A stretch of 64,000 bases of DNA from UMGS1649 sp045652705 (GCA_045652705.1 JAZRUV010000008.1:1-64000), one strand, 5' to 3'. Positions 52,257-60,548 are shown, numbered from the stretch's first letter. Notes: generated by a model from the sequence alone, not told the origin. Program-made: numbers and translations.

Positions 52257-52442
52257 ATGGCTAAAAAATCAATGATAGCTAAACAACAAAGAACACCTAA
52301 GTTTAGCACAAGATATTACAATAGATGTAAATTGTGCGGAAGACCACATGCCTATATAAGAAAATATGGTATCTGCCGTATATGCTTTAGAGAATTAGCA
52401 TACAAAGGTGAAATACCAGGTGTTAAAAAGGCTAGCTGGTAG
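52257..52442 (+). CDS. rpsZ: Ribosomal protein S14, zinc type
   Basis: The 61-residue protein has CKLCGRPHAYIRKYGICRIC, the four-cysteine zinc form of S14. Under zinc limitation many Firmicutes replace it with a Cys-free paralogue, which is not in this window. Confidence 0.97.
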   Translation: MAKKSMIAKQQRTPKFSTRYYNRCKLCGRPHAYIRKYGICRICFRELAYKGEIPGVKKASW

Positions 52443-52459
52443 TAAGGAGGAACGTAAAA

Positions 52460-52855
52460 ATGAATTTAACAGATCCTATAGCAGATATGTTAACAAGAAT
52501 AAGAAACGCAGTTAGAGCAAAACATACAACAGTTGACGTTCCTTATTCTAAAGTTAAAAACGAAATAGCTAAAATTCTACTTGATGAAGGTTTTGTAGCT
52601 GACATCGAAACAGTAGAAAATGGGGTAAACAAAAATATAAGAATAACTCTTAAATATAAAGATTCTAAATCTGTAATTCAAGGTCTTAAGAGAATATCTA
52701 AACCAGGTCTAAGAATATATGCAGAAAAAGAAGAATTACCAAGAGTATTAAATGGACTAGGAATTGCAATTATTTCTACATCAAAAGGAATTGTTACAGA
52801 TAAAGTAGCAAGAAATAACAACGTTGGTGGCGAAGTAATGGCATACATCTGGTAG
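52460..52855 (+). CDS. rpsH: Ribosomal protein S8
   Basis: S8 binds the central 16S domain and often represses the spc operon. The 131-residue protein has DPIADMLTRIRNAVRAKH and ISTSKGIVTDKVARNNNVGGEVMAYIW. Confidence 0.97.
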   Translation: MNLTDPIADMLTRIRNAVRAKHTTVDVPYSKVKNEIAKILLDEGFVADIETVENGVNKNIRITLKYKDSKSVIQGLKRISKPGLRIYAEKEELPRVLNGLGIAIISTSKGIVTDKVARNNNVGGEVMAYIW

Positions 52856-52873
52856 TAAGGGAGGAAAAGTATA

Positions 52874-53410
52874 ATGTCTAGAATAGGAAATAAACCTATA
52901 ACACTTCCAGCAGGTGCAGAATGTACAGTTACTGGAAATCACGTTGTAGTAAAAGGACCAAAAGGAACTCTAGAAATGGACGCTGTAAAAGAAATTGCAG
53001 TTAAAGTTGAAGGTTCTGAAATTATAGTTACTAGAGATAGTGACGCACACAAAGCATTACATGGACTAACTAGATCCCTTATAGCAAATATGGTTACTGG
53101 TGTAACTGAAGGTTTCGAAAAGAAACTTGAAATAAACGGTGTTGGTTACAGAGCAGCTAAACAAGGAAACAAACTTGTTTTAACTCTAGGATACTCTCAT
53201 CCAGTTGAAGTTGAAGATACTGCAACTGTTAAAACTGAAGTACCTGACCCTAACACAATACTTGTTAAAGGAATCAACAAACAAGAAGTTGGTCAATTTG
53301 CAGCAGAAATCAGAGAATACAGATTACCTGAACCATACAAGGGCAAAGGAATCAAATATTCTGATGAAAGAATAAGAAGAAAAGAAGGAAAAGCCGGCGG
53401 CAAGAAGTAA
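52874..53410 (+). CDS. rplF: Ribosomal protein L6
   Basis: L6 lies near the sarcin-ricin loop. The 178-residue protein starts MSRIGNKPITLPAG and has YRAAKQGNKLVLTLGYSHPVE and PEPYKGKGIKYSDERIRRKEGKAGGKK. Confidence 0.98.
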   Translation: MSRIGNKPITLPAGAECTVTGNHVVVKGPKGTLEMDAVKEIAVKVEGSEIIVTRDSDAHKALHGLTRSLIANMVTGVTEGFEKKLEINGVGYRAAKQGNKLVLTLGYSHPVEVEDTATVKTEVPDPNTILVKGINKQEVGQFAAEIREYRLPEPYKGKGIKYSDERIRRKEGKAGGKK

Positions 53411-53422
53411 GGAGGATAAAAA

Positions 53423-53782
53423 ATGAGAAGTAGAGATAGCAAAGAGTCAAAAAGACTTGCAAGACAAAAAAGAGTAAGAGCTACTGTTAAAGGTACATCT
53501 TCTAGACCAAGACTTTGCGTATTTAAAAGTTTAACTAATATATACGCACAAGTTATAGATGATGAAAACCAAGTTACACTTGTTTCTGCCTCAACTTTGG
53601 ATGCCGACGTAAAAACTAAAGCTTCTAACGTTGAAGCAGCTAAAGAAGTGGGAACACTTGTTGCAAAACGTGCACTAGAAAAGAAAATAGATACAGTAGT
53701 ATTTGATAGAAATGGTTACTTATACCATGGAAAAGTTAAAGAATTAGCAGAAGCTGCAAGAGCAGCAGGACTTAAGTTTTAA
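53423..53782 (+). CDS. rplR: Ribosomal protein L18
   Basis: L18 binds 5S rRNA with L5. The 119-residue protein has RLCVFKSLTNIYAQVIDDEN and VVFDRNGYLYHGKVKELAEAAR. AGGAGG precedes the ATG. Confidence 0.97.
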   Translation: MRSRDSKESKRLARQKRVRATVKGTSSRPRLCVFKSLTNIYAQVIDDENQVTLVSASTLDADVKTKASNVEAAKEVGTLVAKRALEKKIDTVVFDRNGYLYHGKVKELAEAARAAGLKF

Positions 53783-53802
53783 GGTTAGGAGGAAAATGTG
53801 TA

Positions 53803-54336
53803 ATGACTGATACAAAGAAACAAAGCAGACCACGTAGAGAAAGAAGAGAAGAAGTTAAACCTGAATTCAAAGAAAAAGTTGTTTACGTTGGCCGTGTAGC
53901 TAAAGTTGTTAAAGGTGGAAGAACTTTTAGATTTAGCGTACTTGTAGTTGTTGGTGATGAAAAAGGAAGAATTGGTGTTGGTTCAGGAAAAGCGTCAGAA
54001 GTTCCAGAAGCAATCAAAAAAGCTACAGATGCAGCTAAGAAAAATCTAGTAAACGTTCCTATCGTTAAAGGAACAGTACCTCACGAATATACTAAAAAAC
54101 TTGGTTCTTCAATAGTAATTATCAAGCCAGCTCCAGAAGGTACAGGTGTTATCGCTGGTGGAGCAGTAAGACCAGTTCTTGAACTTGCAGGAGTTAAGAA
54201 TGTTACAGCTAAAACATTAGGTTCTCGTAACAGCAGAAACGTAGTACTTGCTACAGTAGCAGCACTTCAAGAAATGAGAACAGCTGAACAAGTGGCTGAA
54301 GCTAGAGGAATTACAGTAGAAAAATTATTCAAATAA
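53803..54336 (+). CDS. rpsE: Ribosomal protein S5
   Basis: S5 is a fidelity protein of the 30S subunit. The 177-residue protein has FKEKVVYVGRVAKVVKGGRTFRFS, GVGSGKASEVPEAI and GVIAGGAVRPVLELAGV. Only 25 bases separate it from rplO; rpmD (L30), which normally sits between them, is absent. Confidence 0.97.
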   Translation: MTDTKKQSRPRRERREEVKPEFKEKVVYVGRVAKVVKGGRTFRFSVLVVVGDEKGRIGVGSGKASEVPEAIKKATDAAKKNLVNVPIVKGTVPHEYTKKLGSSIVIIKPAPEGTGVIAGGAVRPVLELAGVKNVTAKTLGSRNSRNVVLATVAALQEMRTAEQVAEARGITVEKLFK

Positions 54337-54361
54337 TAGTGTAGGAAGGAGGATTACCTAA

Positions 54362-54799
54362 ATGGAAATGCATGATTTAGGACCAGCTGTAAAAGCTAAA
54401 TCTCGCAGTAGAGTTGGTCGTGGAATTGGTAGCGGTAACGGAAAAACTGCTGGTAAAGGACACAAAGGTCAAAAAGCTAGAACAGGTGGAAAAATAAGAA
54501 GAGGATTCGAAGGAGGACAAACTCCTTTATACAGAAGAATTCCAAAACGTGGATTCAACAATATATTTAGTATCGAATATGCAACTGTTAATGTTTCAGA
54601 TTTAGAAAGATTTGAAGAAGGAACAGTAGTTAATATGGAACTTCTATTAAATGAAGGAATAGTAAGAAAAGAATTAGCAGGACTTAAAGTTCTAGGTAAT
54701 GGAAACTTAACTAAAAAACTTACAGTTGAAGCTAAAAAATTCACAGCATCAGCTAAAGAAAAGATAGAAGCAGTAGGTGGAAAGATAGAGGTGAAATAG
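54362..54799 (+). CDS. rplO: Ribosomal protein L15
   Basis: L15 is a late 50S assembly protein. The 145-residue protein has GPAVKAKSRSRVGRGIGSGNGKTAGKGHKGQKAR and GGQTPLYRRIPKRGF. GAAGGAGG precedes the ATG. secY starts 1 base after the stop. Confidence 0.97.
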   Translation: MEMHDLGPAVKAKSRSRVGRGIGSGNGKTAGKGHKGQKARTGGKIRRGFEGGQTPLYRRIPKRGFNNIFSIEYATVNVSDLERFEEGTVVNMELLLNEGIVRKELAGLKVLGNGNLTKKLTVEAKKFTASAKEKIEAVGGKIEVK

Positions 54800-54800
54800 T

Positions 54801-56111
54801 ATGTTTGATACTCTAAAAAAGATGTTTACAGTAAAAGACATCAGAAAAAAAATACTATACACAATATTTATTATTATATTATTCCGTATAGGTACATATA
54901 TAACTGTACCAGGAATAAATAAACTTGCATTCGTAGAAGCAGTAGAGGCACAATCTGGAGGAATATTAGGTACAATTAATATTATTTCCGGTGGTGCGTT
55001 CAACAGACTTTCTATATTTGCAATGACAATATCACCATATATTACTGCATCGATCGTATTAAACCTTTTGCAAACAGTAGTACCGTCTTTAGAAAAACTT
55101 GCTAAAGAAGGTGAAACTGGTAGACAAAAGCTAGCACAATACACAAAGTTATTAACAATAGCATTTGCAGTAGTTGAGGCGATAGGATTATACTTAAATT
55201 ATAAAACATATTTATTACCAGCTATGTCATATGGTATTTACCAAGTGTTTGGTATGATATTATTTGTAGTTTGCTTAACAGCTGGTACAGCACTACTTAT
55301 GTGGTTATCAGATAAAATTACAGAAAACGGAATTGGTAATGGTACTTCAATGATTATCTTCGTTGGTATCGTATCTGGAGCACCAGGTGCAATTACAGCA
55401 TTATCTGCTTTTGCAGCACAAAGTAAATGGAACATTTTACTTGTTATAGCGGTAGTTATAGCATTTGTAATACTTCTTGGTGGAGTAATATTTGTACAAC
55501 AAGCTGAAAGAAGAATACCAGTAAACTATGCAAAAAGAGTTGTTGGTAGAAAAATGTTTGGTGGACAAAACACTCATATACCACTAAAAGTGGCTATGGC
55601 GGGAGTTATGCCAATAATATTTGCTATGTCATTTATGATGATACCAGCAACAATAATACAACTTGTAACTAAAGGTGCAGCAACAGGATTTTGGGGAGCA
55701 GTTCTTAAAGTTTGTTCAGCATCTACAGAATCAATTTGGTACTTAGTTGCTTATGCAGTAATTTACATGTTATTAATAGTAGGATTTACATTTGTATACA
55801 CAATGTTTACTGTGAATCCTGTGGAAATGTCTAACAATTTAAAACAAAATGGTGGATTCATTCCTGGAATTAGAGCAGGTAAAAATACAGCAGAATATAT
55901 AAACAAAGTACTAAAAAATATAACTTGGGCAGGAGCAGTGTTCCTAGCACTAGTTGCGGTATTACCAGTTGTATGTCAAGCAGCAATGCCAAGCTTAAGT
56001 ATATCTTTTGGAGGAACATCAATACTTATCGTAGTAAGTGTTGCATTAGAAACTCTTAAAGTTATTGAATCACAAATGGTAAGCAGACATTATGATGGTT
56101 TCTTAAACTAA
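54801..56111 (+). CDS. secY: Preprotein translocase subunit SecY
   Basis: SecY is the protein-conducting channel of the cytoplasmic membrane. The 436-residue protein has ten hydrophobic segments, an early periplasmic part with GGILGTINIISGGAFNRLSIFAMTISPYITASI, the cytosolic loop QQAERRIPVNYAKRVVG, and NPVEMSNNLKQNGGFIPGIRAG. GAGGTG precedes the ATG inside rplO. adk and map, normally next, are displaced by two inserted genes. Confidence 0.98.
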   Translation: MFDTLKKMFTVKDIRKKILYTIFIIILFRIGTYITVPGINKLAFVEAVEAQSGGILGTINIISGGAFNRLSIFAMTISPYITASIVLNLLQTVVPSLEKLAKEGETGRQKLAQYTKLLTIAFAVVEAIGLYLNYKTYLLPAMSYGIYQVFGMILFVVCLTAGTALLMWLSDKITENGIGNGTSMIIFVGIVSGAPGAITALSAFAAQSKWNILLVIAVVIAFVILLGGVIFVQQAERRIPVNYAKRVVGRKMFGGQNTHIPLKVAMAGVMPIIFAMSFMMIPATIIQLVTKGAATGFWGAVLKVCSASTESIWYLVAYAVIYMLLIVGFTFVYTMFTVNPVEMSNNLKQNGGFIPGIRAGKNTAEYINKVLKNITWAGAVFLALVAVLPVVCQAAMPSLSISFGGTSILIVVSVALETLKVIESQMVSRHYDGFLN

Positions 56112-56233
56112 CACTCAAGTGTGAGTAAGTATAATATATACAAAAATATAATAAAAAAGGTTGTTCGAGGTTTATACTTTGGGCATCTTTTTTTGTCGAA
56201 AATCATCTGTTTTTGCAAGTTTTATGTAATCTA

Positions 56234-56262
56234 TTTACTTTTCTTCCTTACTGTGATATAAT
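56234..56262 (+). promoter_or_regulatory. Promoter of the 114-aa orphan
   Basis: TTTACT (56234-56239), 17 bases, TATAAT (56257-56262) with TGA before it. Confidence 0.75.
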
Positions 56263-56312
56263 ATATAAAGTTGATTTTATGCTCTAAAATAAATATTATA
56301 GGAGGAACAAGA

Positions 56313-56657
56313 ATGTTAGACACTAAAGTTAAAGCAAGAGATGAGGGTGAGAATAACAAATCAATGCTTCGAGCTGTAGGGGTAGCAACATGTATTCGGC
56401 CCGCTGCAAATGTTTCCGGTATTCGGAAAGCAATGAACGGGTTGGCTGTTGTAGCATGCGGTATGCAGTATGGCGTTAACGCTGGTGAACGTATTGTGCT
56501 AGCTCCACAGTTCGAATCAGTTATTCTTTTGGAAAACGGTTGGATGGTGGCGTCCAGATATGGTATTTATAATATATACGACCGGGAGGGAAACATCTAT
56601 AAAGGCCTTTCATTTCTTAAGGAGGAAAATGCAATTAAGTTTGCTAAAACTCTTTAA
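56313..56657 (+). CDS. Orphan protein of 114 aa inserted after secY
   Basis: I chose the ATG at 56313, directly after AGGAGG; an in-frame ATG at 56280-56282 region and an upstream start lack that site. The protein starts MLDTKVKARDEGENNKS and has two cysteines (VATCIRPAAN, VVACGMQYG) and a beta-rich C terminus with YGIYNIYDREGNIYKG. No family was recognised. GC content is clearly higher than in secY and adk. It has its own promoter and terminator and interrupts the conserved secY-adk order. Confidence 0.6.
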   Translation: MLDTKVKARDEGENNKSMLRAVGVATCIRPAANVSGIRKAMNGLAVVACGMQYGVNAGERIVLAPQFESVILLENGWMVASRYGIYNIYDREGNIYKGLSFLKEENAIKFAKTL

Positions 56658-56659
56658 AA

Positions 56660-56693
56660 ATATGATGGTGAGAATTCACCATCATATTTTTTT
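56660..56693 (+). terminator. Terminator of the 114-aa orphan
   Basis: ATATGATGGTGA, loop GAAT, TCACCATCATAT, then TTTTTT. Confidence 0.9.
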
Positions 56694-56744
56694 CCACAAC
56701 TTCACACATTTAAATTGTAATTGGTACAAAATTATATCGTATAA

Positions 56745-56827
56745 TGTAGGTGTAGTAAGCAGTTACTACATTCATACACAAATGAATACATTTTCCCCTT
56801 AAGAGAGCAGCTGCTCTCTTAAATTTT
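56745..56827 (+). ncRNA. Candidate small RNA with three hairpins
   Basis: A TATAAT box at about 56738-56743 precedes TGTAGTAA/TTACTACA, then ATTCAT/ATGAAT, then a perfect 24-bp palindrome at 56799-56822. No coding frame is seen. The -35 box is poor, so transcription is uncertain. Confidence 0.3.
56799..56822. terminator. 24-bp perfect palindrome at the ferritin-like gene end
   Basis: TTAAGAGAGCAG joined to CTGCTCTCTTAA. It covers the stop codon of the minus-strand gene and could end transcription from both sides, although T tracts are weak. Confidence 0.55.
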
Positions 56828-57334
56828 GTTTAGATACATAGTTATCAAATAGTTATATTTTATAGCATGTTTCATTTCATCGGTCATAATATATAAAATT
56901 TTGTTATACAGTTCTTTGTTTGGCATATATGTTAAAATTTCTCTATATTTTTCTACAGCTTTTAATTCTCCCATAAAAGCCTTTTTAATACCATCTATAT
57001 ATGTTATCTTTGGATAATTTGTAGTTTCTGGCAAATTTGGTAAAACTACACCAGTAAGTTCTGTAAATACCTCCCTAAGTATTCTATTATGTATTTTTTC
57101 ATCATCTCTTATGTTTGTTATAATTTCTTTTGCTTCTTCTGTTGGTGCCATATTAATTAAGACTTCGTACATAGCTGCATCTTCTGCTTCGTCTGAAATA
57201 GAGTTCTTTACCATAGTAACTGCAGTATTTAAATTGTATTGAGTACTTTTGTTTGTAAAATCTAATATCCAAGGTAGATTTTGCCTTGTTATATAATAAT
57301 CGTCATAATTTGAATAATAGTTAAAGTAATCCAT
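56819..57334 (-). CDS. Ferritin-like di-iron protein
   Basis: The 171-residue protein has four helices bearing paired acidic/His motifs: DEAEDAAMYEVL, DDEKIHNRIL, GELKAVEKYREIL and DEMKHAIKYNYL. This is the ExxH-type pattern of ferritin/rubrerythrin-like di-iron carboxylate proteins. There is no rubredoxin domain. The N terminus (DYFNYYSNYDDYY) is Tyr-rich, as in small spore- or membrane-associated ferritin-like proteins, though location is not shown. It lies on the minus strand inside the spc region, between secY and adk. GGAGGTA precedes the ATG. Confidence 0.75.
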   Translation of the reverse strand: MDYFNYYSNYDDYYITRQNLPWILDFTNKSTQYNLNTAVTMVKNSISDEAEDAAMYEVLINMAPTEEAKEIITNIRDDEKIHNRILREVFTELTGVVLPNLPETTNYPKITYIDGIKKAFMGELKAVEKYREILTYMPNKELYNKILYIMTDEMKHAIKYNYLITMYLNKI

Positions 57335-57385
57335 AATATACCTCCAATTTATATTATGATACCTCTTTTAATATTGTTACTTTTC

Positions 57386-57414
57386 TTTACTTTAGCATAA
57401 AATTATTATATAAT
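57386..57414 (+). promoter_or_regulatory. adk promoter
   Basis: TTTACT (57386-57391), 17 bases, TATAAT (57409-57414). adk-map has its own promoter because of the inserted genes upstream. Confidence 0.75.
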
Positions 57415-57437
57415 ATTAAAGTGTTCAGGAGGTATTT

Positions 57438-58094
57438 ATGGTAATAGTAATGCTTGGTGCTCAAGGAAGCGGTAAAGGTACAGTAGGCGTGGCTCTTGCA
57501 GAAGAGTTAAAGCTTGTGTACATATCTACAGGAGAAATATTTAGAGAACATATACAAAAAGAAACTGGATTAGGAATAGAAGCTAATAAATATATATCGG
57601 CTGGTAATTTAGTTCCAGATGAACTTACTACAAGAATATTGCAAGACAGACTTTCAAAACAAGATGTAATAGATAATGGAGCACTAATAGATGGATATCC
57701 AAGAACAGAAGAACAATGCAAAAAGCTAGATGAGATGTTAGAAACACAAAATAAAAAAGTGGATTTAGCCATTAATTTATCTGTAGATTATGACGAGCTA
57801 ATTAGAAGAATTACAAACAGAAGACTATGTAAAGCTTGTAAGAAAGGTTATAATATAGAATATAATCCGCCAAAAGTCCAAGGTGTTTGTGATTTGTGTG
57901 GTGGAGAAGTTATACAAAGAGCCGACGACATTCCAAGCGCAGTTAAGAATAGATTAGATATTTACTATTCAAATGAAAAACCTGTTTTAGAGTATTACAA
58001 AAACAGTGGAGTGCTTAGAATAGAAAAAGCAGGAGATAAAGTAGGAAGAACATCTAAAGATGTAACTGAAGATTTATTAAAAGAGTTAAAGTAG
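57438..58094 (+). CDS. adk: Adenylate kinase, zinc-LID type
   Basis: Adk interconverts ATP + AMP and 2 ADP. The 218-residue protein has the P-loop GAQGSGKGT, the AMP site DGYPRTEEQ, and a LID with CKAC...CDLC, the zinc-binding form of Gram-positive bacteria. AGGAGG precedes the ATG. It is followed by map at 12 bases, the standard order. Confidence 0.97.
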   Translation: MVIVMLGAQGSGKGTVGVALAEELKLVYISTGEIFREHIQKETGLGIEANKYISAGNLVPDELTTRILQDRLSKQDVIDNGALIDGYPRTEEQCKKLDEMLETQNKKVDLAINLSVDYDELIRRITNRRLCKACKKGYNIEYNPPKVQGVCDLCGGEVIQRADDIPSAVKNRLDIYYSNEKPVLEYYKNSGVLRIEKAGDKVGRTSKDVTEDLLKELK

Positions 58095-58106
58095 AGGAAG
58101 ATAATA

Positions 58107-58871
58107 ATGATATATATAAAATCTAAAAAAGATATTGAAGCTATGAAGGTCCCAGCAGAAATAATGAAAGAAGTTTTAAAAGAGATAGAAAAAAATATAC
58201 GTGAAGGTGTTACGACAGCATATTTAGATTATGTTGCGGAAAACGTAATGCTAAAACATGGGGCAATTCCATCTTTTAGAGGTGTAGAATGTCCATATAA
58301 AGGTGGCAAAACATATACACACGCTACTTGTATAAGTGTAAACGAAGATATAATACACGGAATACCAAATTCAAAACCTTTAAAAAAAGGCGATGTTGTA
58401 AGCGTAGATGTTGGAGTATATAAAGGTGGGTTCCATGCAGATGCTGGCCGTACATTTATAGTAGGAGAGGGCTCTGCACTTGCTAAAAAATTAGTTAAAG
58501 TAACAGAGCAAGCATTCTTTGCTGGAGTAGATCAAGCAGTAGCAGGTAATAGAATTGGAGATATTTCAAACGCTATACAAACAGTAGTAGAAAATGCTGG
58601 ATTTAATCTTTTAAGAGAATATCAAGGACATGGAATAGGAAGGGAAATGCATGAAGACCCGGGTGTACCAAACATTGGTAAAAAAGGCAGAGGAGAGAGA
58701 CTACAAGTTGGCATGGCTTTAGCCATTGAACCGATGGTTGTAGTAGGCTCGCCAGAAATTGTTGTAGGAAAAGATAAATGGACTGTTTCTACAAGAGATA
58801 GAAAACTATCTGCATATTACGAAAACACAATTGTAATAACAGAAGATGGAGCAGAAATATTAACATTGTAA
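58107..58871 (+). CDS. map: Methionine aminopeptidase, type I
   Basis: Map removes initiator methionine. The 254-residue protein has the metal ligands in SVDVGVYKGGFHADAGRT, GHGIGREMHEDPG and AIEPMV. It starts MIYIKSKKDIEAMKVPAEI. infA, its usual follower, is 2.3 kb downstream. Confidence 0.97.
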   Translation: MIYIKSKKDIEAMKVPAEIMKEVLKEIEKNIREGVTTAYLDYVAENVMLKHGAIPSFRGVECPYKGGKTYTHATCISVNEDIIHGIPNSKPLKKGDVVSVDVGVYKGGFHADAGRTFIVGEGSALAKKLVKVTEQAFFAGVDQAVAGNRIGDISNAIQTVVENAGFNLLREYQGHGIGREMHEDPGVPNIGKKGRGERLQVGMALAIEPMVVVGSPEIVVGKDKWTVSTRDRKLSAYYENTIVITEDGAEILTL

Positions 58872-58937
58872 TTTAAAAGTAGCGTGTATTTGAGTAATCT
58901 TATGCACGTTATTTGCTGAGAAAATTAACATCACCTG

Positions 58938-58966
58938 TTGACTTTCATTTTTGTTTAGTATAAACT
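58938..58966 (+). promoter_or_regulatory. Promoter of the (AG)n leader and pilin-like gene
   Basis: TTGACT (58938-58943), 17 bases, TAAACT (58961-58966). The predicted start is near 58973, giving about a 200-nt leader before the pilin-like gene. Confidence 0.6.
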
Positions 58967-58994
58967 AAATACATAATAAAGGGGAATAAAACAA

Positions 58995-59057
58995 ATGAGA
59001 AATGTTGAAAGCCTTGGGGCTGTAGAGAGAGAGAGAGAGAGAGAGAGAGAACACTAA
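58995..59057 (+). CDS. Leader ORF containing an (AG)n tract, possibly phase-variable
   Basis: AAAGGGG lies about 10 bases before this ATG. The frame reads MRNVESLGAVERERERER and stops after 20 codons at 59055-59057. Its Glu-Arg codons are the dinucleotide tract. If the tract lost one unit or gained two, the frame would continue to the stop at 59120-59122, in the loop of the terminator at 59102-59148. The third frame stops at 59059-59061. It reads as a leader peptide whose length is set by tract length; expression is untested. Confidence 0.45.
   Translation: MRNVESLGAVEREREREREH
59024..59050 (+). repeat. Dinucleotide (AG)n tract
   Basis: About 13 AG units without interruption lie inside a short leader frame. 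Tracts of this length are prone to slipped-strand mispairing. A 9-bp hairpin AGAACACTA/TAGTGTTCT (59048-59070) follows directly. Confidence 0.9.
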
Positions 59058-59101
59058 CTAATAGTGTTCTAAGTTGTCGTACCCTAAATAGTAAAATAAA
59101 A

Positions 59102-59148
59102 AGCAAGGTTAGCATAGAGTAAATATCTATGTTGGCTTTGCTCTTTTT
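59102..59148 (+). terminator. Terminator or attenuator before the pilin-like gene
   Basis: The arms 59102-59118 and 59126-59142 form a 17-bp RNA stem in which every mismatch is a G-U wobble. CTTTTT follows. It lies before the RBS GGAGGAGG of the pilin-like gene, so transcription from 58938 must pass it. Confidence 0.75.
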
Positions 59149-59175
59149 GCATGCAAAAAAGGAGGAGGTAAAAAT

Positions 59176-60438
59176 ATGCAAAACAAAAAGGCGGTATCAT
59201 TAGTGGTACTAGTAATAACAATAATAGTAATGATAATACTAGCAGGAACAATTATTCTATCAATAAACAACAGTGGAATAATAGAAAAAGCACAAAATGC
59301 AGTAGATGAAACAAATCTACAAGAAGTGCAAACGTTAGCATCATTAAAGTGGGCAGAAGCATTCGTGGATGGTAATATAACACAAGAACAATTAGAAGAG
59401 GAAGTATTAAAAAGATTAAATGAGGAAAATTTAGATTTAACACCATATGAAATAACAGTAACAGAAGATGGAGTAACAGTTGCTTTAAAAGGAAGTACAA
59501 AAGCATTTTGGGTACAAGAAGGACTAACAGTAACAAATGGGACAAATGTATTAACAATAGGAGATACAATAGCATATGATGAAACAAATGGAGGAAGCAT
59601 AACAGGACTAACAGATGTAGAGTGGGCGGTATTAGGTGCAAATGATAAAGGCGAACTATTAATAATGTCAACAAGTAATGTAGTATCCTCATATAGATTA
59701 GGCTATGAGTCAACAATCACAGACAGTGCAGCACAATTAGAAGAAAACCAAAATGATTGGTTAACTGGACCACAACAATTAGACAAACTTTGCGCGCCAT
59801 ATGGAAAAGGAGAAGGAGCAACAAGTGCAAGAAGCATAAGAGTAGAAGATATAAATAAAGTGACAGGATATGACCCGGAAACGGCGGGATTTGGAGAAGG
59901 CGAACTATCTGAATATGGAAACGAAGTAACATATTCATATAATGGGACAACAAATCCAGCATATTCAGGAAGTAATGGAGTGGCAGGAACATTAACTGAT
60001 ACGCACAATAATTTCTATTATTATGACGGAGAAAAATTTGTAACAATAAGTGACTTAACGACAGGAACAAGTGGAACAACATTTGCAACGTTAAAGTCAA
60101 TTAGTTATTCCTACTATCCAACGACTCTAACAAACAGTTCAGCAGGAGAGTTAAAAGGGATAGGCAAAGATACAAAAGCATATATAATGTTATTTAGAAA
60201 TAGTGAAAACACATCAAACGTGAACTATTGGCTTGCCTCTCCTTGTGTTTATACGGCCTTTTTCAATGTTATGTTCAGCATGAGATATCTGTATGACGGT
60301 CATGTCAGTGGGCATAGATTGTGGGATTCGGATGGGTACGCCCTCTACGACTTAGATTCTCATGGCGTGCGTGCGGTAGTTTCTTTGAGCTCAGATATCC
60401 AGCTTGCAGGAGCGTCTGATACAGGATGGAGTTTCTAG
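59176..60438 (+). CDS. Pilin-like protein with a diversified C-type-lectin tail
   Basis: The 420-residue protein begins MQNKKAVSLVVLVITIIVMI, a type IV pilin-like hydrophobic helix without the classic GFTLIE cleavage site. A helical segment follows (about 30-90), then a beta-rich domain with DVEWAVLGAND...ELLIMS and the C-terminal YWLASP...GVRAVVSL signature of DUF6273/C-type-lectin-like tails. Up to YWLASP the codons end mostly in A; afterwards 28 of 40 end in C or T, with little A in the first two positions, the mark of adenine-directed retroelement mutagenesis. No reverse transcriptase or template repeat is in the window. The gene interrupts map-infA. Confidence 0.75.
   Translation: MQNKKAVSLVVLVITIIVMIILAGTIILSINNSGIIEKAQNAVDETNLQEVQTLASLKWAEAFVDGNITQEQLEEEVLKRLNEENLDLTPYEITVTEDGVTVALKGSTKAFWVQEGLTVTNGTNVLTIGDTIAYDETNGGSITGLTDVEWAVLGANDKGELLIMSTSNVVSSYRLGYESTITDSAAQLEENQNDWLTGPQQLDKLCAPYGKGEGATSARSIRVEDINKVTGYDPETAGFGEGELSEYGNEVTYSYNGTTNPAYSGSNGVAGTLTDTHNNFYYYDGEKFVTISDLTTGTSGTTFATLKSISYSYYPTTLTNSSAGELKGIGKDTKAYIMLFRNSENTSNVNYWLASPCVYTAFFNVMFSMRYLYDGHVSGHRLWDSDGYALYDLDSHGVRAVVSLSSDIQLAGASDTGWSF
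60226..60395 (+). other. Probable DGR variable region (VR)
   Basis: The segment from YWLASP to GVRAVVSL has codons of NNC/NNT type at almost every surface-loop position (for example TAT, GCC, TTC, AGC, GAC, CAT, GTC), as expected when AAC/AAT template codons are randomised at A. Framework residues (W, L, G, S, R) are kept. A hairpin lies about 70 bases downstream (60469-60507), as near other variable regions. Confidence 0.75.
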
Positions 60439-60468
60439 TGCTTGGACAGCCGTAAAATAGGATGGTTA

Positions 60469-60510
60469 AAACTCGAAGGTTAAGGAGGAATCCATACCTT
60501 CGAGTTTTGC
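60469..60510 (+). terminator. Terminator of the pilin-like gene
   Basis: AAACTCGAAGGT and ACCTTCGAGTTT form a perfect 12-bp stem, then TGCG. The loop contains AAGGAGG. Confidence 0.7.
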
Positions 60511-60519
60511 GTTGCGAAC

Positions 60520-60548
60520 TTGCAAACGTTACATAATTATGATATACT
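60520..60548 (+). promoter_or_regulatory. Promoter of the 124-aa orphan
   Basis: TTGCAA (60520-60525), 17 bases, TATACT (60543-60548) with TGA before it. Confidence 0.7.
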
